Positions 51,907-61,043 of a DNA stretch of 64,000 nt are shown here, in pieces (position 1 is the stretch's first letter; every line of letters starts with the position of its first letter). This DNA is from Micromonospora_G sp044458865 (GTDB lineage: Bacteria > Actinomycetota > Actinomycetes > Mycobacteriales > Micromonosporaceae), in NCBI RefSeq assembly GCF_044458865.1, contig NZ_JBITIH010000025.1, forward strand, positions 1 through 64,000. The letters are read 5' to 3'. The position numbers were made by a program, and so were the translations under genes. The notes under the pieces were generated by a model. It was not told the DNA's origin. It ran no database searches and worked only from the letters and a program-made list of their open reading frames with translations.

Positions 51907-52982
51907 ACGGCACCCACCGCGCGATCGTGCGCGCGGACGGCACGCTGTCGGTGGCGCGGCGTCCGACCATCGCACCGGGGCCGGGTGAGTTGAGCGTGGC
52001 GGCCCTGTACGCGGGGCTGTGTGGCACGGACATCCAGATGCTGCGCGGTCTGCGCGACGACCCGGCGCCGGTGATCGGGCACGAGGGGATCGCAAGGGTG
52101 ACAGCCGCCGGCGCCGGTGTGCCCGAGGCGTTCGCGCCGGGCACCCTCGTCGCAGTCAACCCGACCCACCCCACCGATCCGAGCTTCCTCATGGGACACA
52201 ACGTCGACGGGCTGCTCCAGGAGCGCACGCTGCTGCCCAGGACGGCGGTGACCGGTGGGCTCGTGCTACCGCTGCCGGAGGCCACCGACGTCACGCTGGC
52301 GCCGCTGCTGGAACCGCTGGCCGTGGTCCGCTACGCGCTCGACGCGTTGGCCGCGTTCCATCCGGCGACGCTGCTCGTCGTCGGTGACGGGGTCGTCGGG
52401 CACCTCGCGGTGCGGGCCGCCCAGCGCTGGCTCGGCGCGGGCGTACACGTGGCGCTGGTGCACCACACGGAGCGGGGCCGGGCGTTCAGCGTCGCCTGCG
52501 CGTACCCCGGCGATCTGATGTTGGACGGGGGGCCCGCAGCGGTGTGGGACGGGCCGGTCGCCGCATTGCTCGCCACACCGCGCGATGCGACGGTGGCGGC
52601 CCTGGAATCGGCGCTCGCGGCCGGTGCGGACGTCGTCGACATCGTGGGTGGTCTGCCGCCCGGGGCCGCGACGCCACTGCTGCCCGGTGTCGACCTGACC
52701 GCCGTGCGCTCGGCGAACTGCGGCGGGCTACCTGATCCGGTCCACGTCACCACCGCCGGACAGGTCCGGCTGTTCGGTCACCGCGGCGTCGCGAATCGGC
52801 ACCTGCGGGAGGCCGCTTCCGAGTTGGCCCGCGAACCGGGTCGTTATCGGGACCTGATCACCCATGAGTACGACCTCGACGGCGCGGCGAGCGTGATGCG
52901 GGCACTGGCTCGTTCCCGCGAACGCACCGTCGACGGCAGACGGCTGATCAAACTCTCGATCAGGATCACGGGGGAGGACTGA
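51903..52982 (+). CDS. zinc-type medium-chain alcohol dehydrogenase
   Basis: 359 residues. Catalytic zinc site AALYAGLCGTDIQMLRG (Cys) and PVIGHEGIARVTAAG (GHE), nucleotide fold TLLVVGDGVVGHLAVRAA. The four-Cys structural zinc lobe is absent. ATG overlaps the kinase stop. Predicted to oxidise or reduce a cyclitol or sugar hydroxyl. Confidence 0.87.
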   Translation: MNGTHRAIVRADGTLSVARRPTIAPGPGELSVAALYAGLCGTDIQMLRGLRDDPAPVIGHEGIARVTAAGAGVPEAFAPGTLVAVNPTHPTDPSFLMGHNVDGLLQERTLLPRTAVTGGLVLPLPEATDVTLAPLLEPLAVVRYALDALAAFHPATLLVVGDGVVGHLAVRAAQRWLGAGVHVALVHHTERGRAFSVACAYPGDLMLDGGPAAVWDGPVAALLATPRDATVAALESALAAGADVVDIVGGLPPGAATPLLPGVDLTAVRSANCGGLPDPVHVTTAGQVRLFGHRGVANRHLREAASELAREPGRYRDLITHEYDLDGAASVMRALARSRERTVDGRRLIKLSIRITGED

Positions 52983-53722
52983 TGGTGTCGCTGAGTGGAC
53001 GGCGCATGATCGTGGTCGGCGGCTCCACCGGGATCGGCCGTGGCATCGCCGACGCCTGGGCCGATGCCGGAGCGGACGTGGTGGTGTGCAGCCGCCGCCA
53101 GCCCACCGACGCCGCACATCTGAGCTGGGAGCGCATCGACCTCAGCGAGCCCGAACATGCCCGTGAGCGGCTGGCCGGCCTGGCTACGAACGGGGTGGAT
53201 GCCGCGTGCTTCTCCGCCGTCTACTACGGCGAGGAGCGCGCCTACTTTCGCGACGTCGCCGAAGGCGAGTGGCGCAGACAGTTGGAGGTCAACCTGACCG
53301 GGCTCTGGCTCACCCTCCACGCCGTCCTGCCGTCACTGCGCAAGGCCGGACCGGGGCTGTTCGTCGGCGTCTCCTCGGAGGTCGCGTTCAACGCCGGTCC
53401 GGGCCGGTCGGGCTACGCCGCTTCCAAGGCGGCGGCGAAGGTCCTGCTGGACTCGCTCGCGCAGGAGGAGGACGGCCGGATCCGCGTGGTGCAGGTACTC
53501 CCGGCCGGCATGGTCGACACCCCCGGCATCCGCCGACGCCGGCCGGCCGATTTCGACTACAGCTCGTACGCACGACCCGCCTCCTTCGCGCAAGTGGCGA
53601 CCGAGCTGGCGGTGACCGCAGGCGACGGCCACCACGGCGACAGCCTGGTGGTTGACGCCAACGGTGACTGGGACTCGGTCAACGACCGGTCCCCCGTCTC
53701 ACAGAGCCGGGCGCTGACGTGA
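52982..53722 (+). CDS. SDR-family oxidoreductase
   Basis: 246 residues, classical SDR: IVVGGSTGIGRGIADAWADA (TGxxxGIG), SSEVAFNAGPGRSGYAASKA with Ser and YxxxK, and a final VVDANGDW. Starts in a TGATG overlap with the dehydrogenase. Probably acts on the same cyclitol series. Confidence 0.9.
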   Translation: MVSLSGRRMIVVGGSTGIGRGIADAWADAGADVVVCSRRQPTDAAHLSWERIDLSEPEHARERLAGLATNGVDAACFSAVYYGEERAYFRDVAEGEWRRQLEVNLTGLWLTLHAVLPSLRKAGPGLFVGVSSEVAFNAGPGRSGYAASKAAAKVLLDSLAQEEDGRIRVVQVLPAGMVDTPGIRRRRPADFDYSSYARPASFAQVATELAVTAGDGHHGDSLVVDANGDWDSVNDRSPVSQSRALT

Positions 53723-54525
53723 CCTGCCTGGTCGGTCTCGCCGACTGGCGCCTGCCGGTGAGCGGCGTCGAGGCCGTGCGACTGACCGCCTCGGTCGGTG
53801 CGGACGGCTTGCAGGTCGACCTTGGCGGCCCGGGGCGCGGCGAGTGGATCGACGCGCCGGGCCGGATCGACGCCTTGCGGGCCGAGGCAGGGGAGCACGG
53901 CGTACGGATTCTCGCCCTGGGCGGCAACCACCTCAACGACATCGGCCTGACCTCCGGGTCCCGGATGGTGCGACCGCTGCTGCAACGGTTGCTGGACGCC
54001 GCGGTGGCGTTGGGGGTCCCACTGGTGTTCGTGCCGAGCTTCCGGCGCAGTGCGATCGACGGGCCGGCCGCGCTCACGCGTACCGCGGCGGTGCTGGGCT
54101 GGGCGGCTGCGCAGGCGCAGGAGCGGGGCCTGGTGCTGGCCAGCGAGAACGTGCTCAGCGGCGAACAGGCCCGTGTGCTGGCCGACGAGGTCGACTCGTC
54201 CGCGTTCCGGCTGGTGCTGGACACGTTCAACCCGGTCGCGGCCGGACTGCGTACGGACGCGCTGGTCGCCTCGCTGGCCGATCTGCTGGCCGACCAGGTC
54301 CACCTCAAGGACGGACCACCCGACCGGGGCCCGTCCCCGCTGCTCGGCGCCGGCACCGGACGGCTCGTGGAGACCCTGACCGCGCTGCGCGAGCACCGGG
54401 TTCCGGTCCACGCGTTCGTGCTGGAGAACGACTACCGCGGCGCGGACACCGCGCGGCTGGCAGCAGACCTCGCCTGGGCACGACGGCGTGCACAGCACTT
54501 CACCTCAACAGGGGCAGGGGCATGA
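53719..54525 (+). CDS. sugar-phosphate isomerase/epimerase-like TIM barrel
   Basis: 268 residues of the xylose-isomerase-like/AP endonuclease 2 fold: ADGLQVDLGGPGRGEWID, ILALGGNHLNDIGLTSGSR, GLVLASENVLSG (Glu), FRLVLDTFNPVAAG (Asp), DQVHLKDG (His, Lys) and HAFVLENDYRG (Glu). The acarbose pathway's 2-epimerase AcbO belongs, as I recall, to this fold, so a cyclitol-phosphate epimerase role is plausible. GTG overlaps the SDR stop. Confidence 0.8.
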   Translation: MTCLVGLADWRLPVSGVEAVRLTASVGADGLQVDLGGPGRGEWIDAPGRIDALRAEAGEHGVRILALGGNHLNDIGLTSGSRMVRPLLQRLLDAAVALGVPLVFVPSFRRSAIDGPAALTRTAAVLGWAAAQAQERGLVLASENVLSGEQARVLADEVDSSAFRLVLDTFNPVAAGLRTDALVASLADLLADQVHLKDGPPDRGPSPLLGAGTGRLVETLTALREHRVPVHAFVLENDYRGADTARLAADLAWARRRAQHFTSTGAGA

Positions 54526-55208
54526 CCGACACCGAATACCGCACCACCGTCGCCGCCGCAGGGGTGCTGTTCGACATGGACGGGACGCTGGTCGACTCGA
54601 CAGCGGTAGTCGAGCGCACCTGGCGCTCGTTCGCCGGCCGGCACGGTCTCGACATCGCGCAGATCCTGGCCGTGTCGCACGGGCGGCGCACCGAGGAGAC
54701 TGTCGCCCGGTTCGCGCCGGCCGGTGTCGACGTCGATGCCGAAGCCCGGCGTCTGGTCGCTCAAGAGGTCCGCGACACCGAGGGCATCGTGGCCGTTCCC
54801 GGTGCGGCGCAGTTGCTGGCTGCGCTGCCAGCGGGCACCTGGGCGCTGGTGACGTCCGCCGGACGCGCGCTGGCCGAGGCGCGGATGGTGGCGGCCGGGC
54901 TGCCTCTTCCGCCTGTGGTGGTGAGTGCGGAGGACGTGACGGCCGGCAAGCCGAGTCCGGAAGGGTACCTGCTTGCCGCCCAGCGGCTCGGCTTCGCGCC
55001 AGAGCAGGCAGTTGTCTTCGAGGATGCTGAAGCGGGCCTGCTCGCCGCGCTGGCGTCCGGTGCCCGCACCGTGGTGGTCGGCGCCTGTGCCGCTGCCGTC
55101 ACCGAGGGCCTGGACCGTCTTCCGGACCTGCGCGACATCCGGGTCGCGCACGCCGCCGGGCAGTTATGGGTATCGTTCTCACCGGCTCGAAAGCATTCAC
55201 GTTCATAA
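54522..55208 (+). CDS. HAD-superfamily phosphatase
   Basis: 228 residues: motif I GVLFDMDGTLVDST, motif II WALVTSAGRAL, motif III/IV GKPSPEGYLLAAQRLG and VVFEDAEAGLLAAL. A beta-phosphoglucomutase/phosphoglycolate-phosphatase-like enzyme that would remove phosphate from a cyclitol or sugar phosphate. ATG overlaps the epimerase stop. Confidence 0.9.
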   Translation: MTDTEYRTTVAAAGVLFDMDGTLVDSTAVVERTWRSFAGRHGLDIAQILAVSHGRRTEETVARFAPAGVDVDAEARRLVAQEVRDTEGIVAVPGAAQLLAALPAGTWALVTSAGRALAEARMVAAGLPLPPVVVSAEDVTAGKPSPEGYLLAAQRLGFAPEQAVVFEDAEAGLLAALASGARTVVVGACAAAVTEGLDRLPDLRDIRVAHAAGQLWVSFSPARKHSRS

Positions 55209-55279
55209 ACACAAGGATGTGTTAAGTCCTGCGCGGGGGCACGAGGGGTTTCTGAACCGACTTCGGAGGGACTGGGGAA

Positions 55280-56512
55280 ATGACGCAAGCGAACGGACTG
55301 CTCGTCCACGAAACGGGCTCCTGGCTCGTTCGGACGCAGAAAGAGGTCTCTTACGAGGTGCGGTTCCGGGATCGGCTGTTCCGGCCCGATCGCACCGACC
55401 TACTGGAGTTCGGCTCGGCCCCCCGGTACGGGCCGAGGCCGCGCCGGATCGTCGTGGTCGACAGCAACGTCGACCTGCTGCACGGCGACATGATTCGTGC
55501 CTACTTCGAGCACCATGACGTCGAGTACGCGTTGGTGGTGGTCGAGGCGAACGAGACGGTCAAGGACTTCGCCGCCGCCGTGCGGATCGTCGAGGAGATG
55601 GACAGGTTCGGCATCGCGCGGCGGTGCGAGCCTGTGATCGCCATCGGCGGTGGTGTGCTGATGGACACCGTCGGCCTGGCTGCCAGCCTCTACCGCCGGG
55701 GCACGCCGTTCCTGCGGGTGCCGACCACGCTCATCGGACTCGTCGACGCTGGTGTCGGCGCCAAGACCGGCGTGAACTTCAACGGCCACAAGAACCGGCT
55801 GGGCACGTACGCGCCCGCGGAGCTCACCCTGCTCGACCGGTCGTTTCTCACCACCTTGGATCACCGCCACATCAGCAACGGGCTGGCGGAGATCTTGAAA
55901 ATCGCGCTGATCAAGGACTATGAGCTGTTCCGGATGCTGGAAAAGCACGGGCCGCGGTTGCTGGACGAGAAGTTCCAGGGCTGCACGCCGATCGGAGACG
56001 AGGCTGCGGTCGCCGTGCTGCACGCCGCCACCCGCGGCATGCTTGAGGAGCTGCAGCCGAATCTCTGGGAGAGCGAGCTTGAGCGCTGCGTCGACTACGG
56101 GCACACCTTCAGCCCGACGATGGAGATGCGTGCGCTGCCCGCGTTGCTGCACGGTGAGGCGGTCTGCGTGGACATGGCTCTGACCACCGTCATGGGCTGG
56201 CGTCGTGGGCTGCTCACCGAGCAGGAGAGGGATCGCGTGCTCGCGGTCATGTCCGCGCTGAAGCTACCGAGCTGGGATTTGATACTCCATCCGGAGGTGC
56301 TGTCGCAGGCGTTACAGGACACCGTGCGGCACCGCGACGGAATGCAGCGCCTGCCGCTGCCGGTCGGAATCGGCGGCGTCACCTTCGTCAACGACGTCAC
56401 CGAGGAGGAGATCCGCGTCGCGGTGGCCGTGCAGCGTGAGCTGCACGAGGCACGCCTCGCAAGCCACGACCACTACGCAGAGGCCGACCCGAGGTCGAGC
56501 GCTGCCGTCTGA
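55280..56512 (+). CDS. sedoheptulose 7-phosphate cyclase, 2-epi-5-epi-valiolone synthase type
   Basis: 410 residues of the dehydroquinate-synthase fold. ATG 55280 with GGAGGGACTGGGG upstream. The EEVS-typical block is IRVPTT-like (LRVPTTLIGLVDAGVGAKTG) followed by VNFNGHKNRLGTYAP, with VIAIGGGVLMDTVGLAASLY for NAD, LAEILKIALIKDYELF, and metal ligands in YGHTFSPTMEM and LHGEAVCVDMA. It turns sedoheptulose 7-phosphate into a C7 cyclitol ketone, the entry step to acarbose/validamycin-type products. This is the key pathway marker of the right half of the locus. Confidence 0.93.
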   Translation: MTQANGLLVHETGSWLVRTQKEVSYEVRFRDRLFRPDRTDLLEFGSAPRYGPRPRRIVVVDSNVDLLHGDMIRAYFEHHDVEYALVVVEANETVKDFAAAVRIVEEMDRFGIARRCEPVIAIGGGVLMDTVGLAASLYRRGTPFLRVPTTLIGLVDAGVGAKTGVNFNGHKNRLGTYAPAELTLLDRSFLTTLDHRHISNGLAEILKIALIKDYELFRMLEKHGPRLLDEKFQGCTPIGDEAAVAVLHAATRGMLEELQPNLWESELERCVDYGHTFSPTMEMRALPALLHGEAVCVDMALTTVMGWRRGLLTEQERDRVLAVMSALKLPSWDLILHPEVLSQALQDTVRHRDGMQRLPLPVGIGGVTFVNDVTEEEIRVAVAVQRELHEARLASHDHYAEADPRSSAAV

Positions 56513-56553
56513 GCCGTCCGGAAGAAGCGAAGTTCCCGGTCAAGGGAGATGCG

Positions 56554-58020
56554 ATGTCAAAGGATCTACGAGCCGACGTCGTCGTGGTGGGCGGCGGCGC
56601 CGCAGGCTGCGTCCTGGCAGCCCGACTCAGCGACGACGAACGCCGCTCGGTGGTGTTGATCGAGGCCGGACCGGACTACGGCCGCTACGAGGACGGCCGG
56701 TGGCCGGAGGACCTGCTCGACTGCCGTAACCCGGCGCGCAGTCACGACTGGGACCCCGAGTTGCCGCCGTACTACTCGCGGGCCCGGGTGATCGGCGGGT
56801 CGTCGGTCAGCAATGCCTGTTGGGCCCTGGCCGGTGCGCCGCCGGACTACGACGCCTGGGCCGCGTACTCCGGCGGCACGTGGAACCACGCCACCATCGC
56901 CCCGTATCTGACCAAGGCCATGCGGGAACTGCGGGTACGCGACGTCCCCGAAGCCGACCAGGGTGTCCTGCACCAGGCGATGGTGGCCGGGGCGACACAG
57001 GTGGGTCTGCCGTTGCTGAAGGACGTCAACGACGACGCCGCCACGGAGGGCGTCGGGTGGGCGCCGCTCAACGCGATCGGCCACATCCGTTGGAACGCCG
57101 CCTTCGCCTACCTCGATCCGGCCCGCGCCCGGCCGAACCTGCGGGTGGTGGCCGACGCGCCGGCCGTCCGGCTGCCGGTGCGGGGCGAGCGTGCCGTCGG
57201 GGTGGAGATCCTGCGAGCCGGGCGGGTCGAGACGGTGACCGCGGAGTCCGTGGTGCTCGCCGCGGGCGCCTTCGGAAACCCGCCGCTGCTGATGCGCAGC
57301 GGGATCGGCCCGGAGCCGGTGCTGCGTGCGCTCGGCGCGCCGGTGGTGCTGCCGTTGGCGGGAGTGGGGGAGAACCTGATCGACCATTCCAAGGTCCATC
57401 TTCCGATGACTCCGACCGAGTCGCTGGTGATGCCCGAAGGCGGCGGGTATGTGCCGCAGAGCCTGCTCAAAGCCCGCTCCAGCTTGTCCAACGACGAATA
57501 CTGGGACCTGCACATCGTTCCGACCGCCGGGCCGGGCGAAGACGAGCGTGGCCGTTTCGTCGGCCCACTGGAGGTCTCCCTGTACGTATTCGTGCTGGCA
57601 CCCCGATCCCGGGGCTTCGTGCGGGCCCGGTCGCTGGACCCGCTGGCCCCGCCACTGATCGAGCCGCACTACTTCGGCGACCCCGACGGCTACGACCGCC
57701 AGGTGGCTCTGGAGGGCGTCGATCTGGCCCACCAACTTGCCGACACCGCACCGGTACGCGAGTTGGCCGTGCTCGAGTCCTGGTCACCGGCCCAGCGGAA
57801 CGAGGTTGGCCAGGTGCAAGTTGGTTACTGGCATCCGGTCGGCACCTGTGCGATGGGGCCGGCCGACGACCCCAGGGCAGTGGCCGGGGCGGACGGGCGC
57901 CTACACGGGTTGTCCAACGTCTACGTCGGTGACGCCTCGCTGATGCCGGTGCTCCCACGGGCGAACACGAACCTGACCACGATGGCGGTCGCCGATCGAG
58001 TCGCGGACCTGATCCGCTGA
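56554..58020 (+). CDS. GMC-family FAD oxidoreductase
   Basis: 488 residues. Dinucleotide motif VVVVGGGAAGCVLAARLSDD, GMC signature 1 around YYSRARVIGGSSVSNACWAL, signature 2 AAGAFGNPPLLMRSGIGP, and the C-terminal catalytic His region QVGYWHPVGTCAMGP with GDASLMPVLPRANTNLTTMA. Predicted to oxidise a cyclitol or sugar alcohol. It follows the cyclase by 41 nt with GGGAGA before the ATG. Confidence 0.92.
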   Translation: MSKDLRADVVVVGGGAAGCVLAARLSDDERRSVVLIEAGPDYGRYEDGRWPEDLLDCRNPARSHDWDPELPPYYSRARVIGGSSVSNACWALAGAPPDYDAWAAYSGGTWNHATIAPYLTKAMRELRVRDVPEADQGVLHQAMVAGATQVGLPLLKDVNDDAATEGVGWAPLNAIGHIRWNAAFAYLDPARARPNLRVVADAPAVRLPVRGERAVGVEILRAGRVETVTAESVVLAAGAFGNPPLLMRSGIGPEPVLRALGAPVVLPLAGVGENLIDHSKVHLPMTPTESLVMPEGGGYVPQSLLKARSSLSNDEYWDLHIVPTAGPGEDERGRFVGPLEVSLYVFVLAPRSRGFVRARSLDPLAPPLIEPHYFGDPDGYDRQVALEGVDLAHQLADTAPVRELAVLESWSPAQRNEVGQVQVGYWHPVGTCAMGPADDPRAVAGADGRLHGLSNVYVGDASLMPVLPRANTNLTTMAVADRVADLIR

Positions 58021-58093
58021 GAGTCGTTGGCCCATGTTCCGTCGCGGCGACTGTTGCCGTTCTGTGCGTACATTCTCCTAGAAGGGCACCCCG

Positions 58094-59377
58094 ATGCTGA
58101 CTCCGGCATGGGAGGTCGAACCCGCCGCCGCCGGCGGGCCGCAACTCGTCCATGTGAACGCGACCGCCACCGGGGGAGGGGTCTCCGAGCTGATCGGAGG
58201 GCTCCTGCGCCACCAGGACGCCGGCTGGGCGGTGATCGCCGGAACCCCCGCCTTCTATCACGTGACGAAGTACCTGCACATGCTGCTGCACGGCCGCAGC
58301 GACCCGGAGCAGATGAAGGATCCGCAGTTGATGCGCGCCTACCGCGACACATTGGCGCCGCAGGTCGAGTGGTTCGCCCAGCGCCTGACGCCCGGGGATG
58401 TCGTGATTCTGCACGACCCACAGACGCTCGGCCTCGCACCAGGGCTCAAAGCCCTGGGCGTACGGGTGGTGTGGCACTGCCACATCGGCGCCGTCGTCGC
58501 ACCCGAACGCGGGCCCGGCCCGGTGTGGCGCGCATTCCACACCGAGTTGGCCACACTGGACGCCGTGGTCACCACGCTGCCCGAGTTCGCCCCGCCGGGC
58601 GTACGTCACGTGTTCGTGATTCCTCCTGCGGTCGACCCGTCGGCGCCGAAGAATCGGGAGCTCACCGCAGGGGAGATCCACTCGGTGCTGGCCAGGATCG
58701 GCCTTACCGCCGACAGCGCCACGCCAGGCGTGACCGTCACGCAGGAGGCGCCGTTGCCACCCGATGCGCGCGTGGTGCTGCAGGTGTCGCGGTGGGATCC
58801 GCTCAAGGACATGCCCGGGGTGGTGCGCTGTGCTGTCAGGCTGCCGGCGGACGTACACCTTCTCCTCGCCGGAACCGACCCGGCGGACATCCCCGACGAC
58901 CCGGACGGGCGAGCCGTGCTGACCGAGGTGCAGGAGCTGCTTCGCGACCTGCCGGAACCGGACAGGGCGCGGGTGCACATCGTGAACATCTCACTGAGGC
59001 GGCCGGAACTCAACGCGCTCGTGGTGAACGCGCTACAGCGCAGAGCCGACGTGGTCCTGCAGAAGAGCCTGGAGGAGGGGTTCGGGCTTACCGTGACCGA
59101 GGCGATGGTCAAGGGCCGCGCGGTGGTCGCCTCCGCGGTCGGCGGTCTGCGGGAACAGATCGCGAACGGCCGCAACGGCGTGCTCGTCGACCCCACCGAC
59201 CTTGACGCGGTACGCGCCGCGCTCGCCAGGCTGCTCGATGATGCGGACTTGCGCCGAGACCTCGGCGAGCGTGCCAGAGAGGTGGTGCTTGAGCGTTACA
59301 CGATGCCACGACTGGCCGACGATTACTCCCATCTCATTGCGACGATTTCGAGCGGAGAGACGACCGTACGTCCGTGA
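58094..59377 (+). CDS. GT4 glycosyltransferase, trehalose synthase (TreT)-like
   Basis: 427 residues. HVNATATGGGVSELIGGLLR, VVWHCHIGAVVAPE, VLQVSRWDPLKDMPGVVRC and VVLQKSLEEGFGLTVTEAMV match TreT-type retaining GT4 enzymes, including the donor-site EGFGL. It would link a nucleotide sugar to the cyclitol or to another sugar, perhaps forming a trehalose-like unit. No nucleotidyltransferase is in view. Last gene of the rightward block. Confidence 0.87.
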   Translation: MLTPAWEVEPAAAGGPQLVHVNATATGGGVSELIGGLLRHQDAGWAVIAGTPAFYHVTKYLHMLLHGRSDPEQMKDPQLMRAYRDTLAPQVEWFAQRLTPGDVVILHDPQTLGLAPGLKALGVRVVWHCHIGAVVAPERGPGPVWRAFHTELATLDAVVTTLPEFAPPGVRHVFVIPPAVDPSAPKNRELTAGEIHSVLARIGLTADSATPGVTVTQEAPLPPDARVVLQVSRWDPLKDMPGVVRCAVRLPADVHLLLAGTDPADIPDDPDGRAVLTEVQELLRDLPEPDRARVHIVNISLRRPELNALVVNALQRRADVVLQKSLEEGFGLTVTEAMVKGRAVVASAVGGLREQIANGRNGVLVDPTDLDAVRAALARLLDDADLRRDLGERAREVVLERYTMPRLADDYSHLIATISSGETTVRP

Positions 59378-59688
59378 AGGTGGGGAGCCGGTCGGGCTGG
59401 CCATGACGGTGGCGGCGAGCGCTCCTCCAGGTTTCGCTTGCCGTGGATGATCCGTGGGCGGATCGCGGCGCGGCTGATCGTCGAGCTGTTGGGCTTGAGT
59501 GCCGAAGACATCGGTGACGATCAGGGAACGTGATGGTCTGGTCGGGTATGAGCGCCCCGGACCGGTCGATGATCACCTAGCCAATCGTCCACTGTGCGTC
59601 GGCATGTTGATCGACTAGCGTGCCTGCACGAGGGACCCCGAGGTCGAGCGGTTCCCGGACCCCTCTCCAACGACCGTAGGGGAGCAAC
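59378..59688. other. spacer after the glycosyltransferase gene
   Basis: No recognisable gene. A plus-strand reading WMIRGRIAARLIVELLGLSA near 59445-59510 looks protein-like but has no start and no family I can name. Confidence 0.4.
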
Positions 59689-60675
59689 ATGAAGAGATTC
59701 CTGCCGCGCCGGCTCGGGCTGGCGCTCACTCCGGCACTCATCGTCGCGTTGGCGGCCGGCACCCCGGCGTACGCCGCGCAGGCCAGCGACCCGACCGGTG
59801 CGACCATCACGACCAAGCTCGTCGAACGCGCCACCGATCTTCCAGTGCCGAACATCTGTGTCTTCGCCACCCCGGTGTTGACCTTCAGTTGGCCGGACCT
59901 CTGTCCGGCTCGCAGCGACGCCCACGGTCATGTGCAGATAGAGGTGCCGGCGGCCGGTGCGTACAACCTGTTCGTGTTGCCGGACTCCGGTAGCCCGTAC
60001 GGCGCCCAGTGGGTTGGCCCGGACGGTGGCACAGGAACGCAGAAGACCGCCCGGCGGATCACGCTGGGCACCGGTGAGACGAAGCGGCTGTCGCCGATCA
60101 AGCTGGATGACCGGGCAACCATCGTCGGGCAACGGCGTGCCGAACCGGGGCAGCAGATCGTGAACGGCGCCGTCGGCATCGTCAGCCCGACTCCGGACAA
60201 TCGCCGCGACCTGCGCTACTCGCCGATCACCGACGACGGCTCTTTCCGCATCGACTGGCTCGGCCCGTACGAGTGGCCGTTGCTGTTCACGTCCGACCGG
60301 CACCCGTACCAGTGGAGCGGACAGGTGGGCAACCGGTTGCTGGCCGACCTGGTGCCGGCGACGATCGGCGCGAGCGAGCCGTACCTCTTCAGTCTCTCCA
60401 ACGGAACATACGTTGGTGTGCACGTTCCGGATGAGCCGCCGGGCCCGCTTCGCCTGGTGATGCGTAACGTGGCGACCGGGGAAGCGGTGGCCTTCGGGGA
60501 GGACAACGACGCCAATCACCACGTTCGGCCCATGATCCTCGGCGGTCAGCAGGTCAAGTGGGAGTGTCTCTGCCCGAGCGGTGTGCGGTGGCACGGTGGC
60601 ACCGACTTCGCCAGCGCGACCCCAGTGGTGATCCACACCATGACACTGCCGTATCTGACCTTCGAAGGACCGTAG
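59689..60675 (+). CDS. secreted protein, short paralogue of the 22432 gene product
   Basis: 328 residues. ATG 59689 with GTAGGGGAGC upstream; signal MKRFLPRRLGLALTPALIVA cleaved near AYA-AQASD. Two or three beta-sandwich modules follow. PNICVFATP, YNLFVLPDSGSPYGAQWVGP, DGGTGTQKTAR and LGPYEWPLLFTS match the C-terminal third of the 22432 protein segment by segment, so they share a domain set. No catalytic residues are evident. A structural or binding exoprotein. Confidence 0.85.
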   Translation: MKRFLPRRLGLALTPALIVALAAGTPAYAAQASDPTGATITTKLVERATDLPVPNICVFATPVLTFSWPDLCPARSDAHGHVQIEVPAAGAYNLFVLPDSGSPYGAQWVGPDGGTGTQKTARRITLGTGETKRLSPIKLDDRATIVGQRRAEPGQQIVNGAVGIVSPTPDNRRDLRYSPITDDGSFRIDWLGPYEWPLLFTSDRHPYQWSGQVGNRLLADLVPATIGASEPYLFSLSNGTYVGVHVPDEPPGPLRLVMRNVATGEAVAFGEDNDANHHVRPMILGGQQVKWECLCPSGVRWHGGTDFASATPVVIHTMTLPYLTFEGP

Positions 60676-61043
60676 AACGGCCCTACCCGATGTGGTGTAC
60701 GGGGGTTGGTGCTTGGGAACCGGCCGTCGCGGTCGCGGATCAGAAATCGCCGTACGCTGCCCGGCTCTCCGAGGCCCGGGTGGCTCCTCGCCGAGGTGCC
60801 CGGGTTCGGTCGGCGCCGTCGTGACCCGCACCTGCGGTAATGGCGGCGCCGACCGTGCTCACCACGCTCGCGGCGGTGCCGGGTGGCCCGGTATGGGATC
60901 AGATCGCGGCGATCGGGGTGCGAGGCCGTGCCTTGCAGTAGCTCGGCTACCTGACGCGGCGTGACCGGTGACATGCCTCGGGCAGGGACCTGAGCGAGAA
61001 TGGGGAAGCCCGGACTCTGCTCAACTCTGGAAGGACCATCCCC
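60676..61043. other. spacer with a tiny integrase-core fragment
   Basis: On the minus strand near 60770-60695 the sequence reads GSVRRFLIRDRDGRFPSTNP, the RFLIRDRDxKF motif of rve-type transposases, with no flanking domain. The rest holds nothing I recognise before the TTG start at 61044. Confidence 0.45.
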
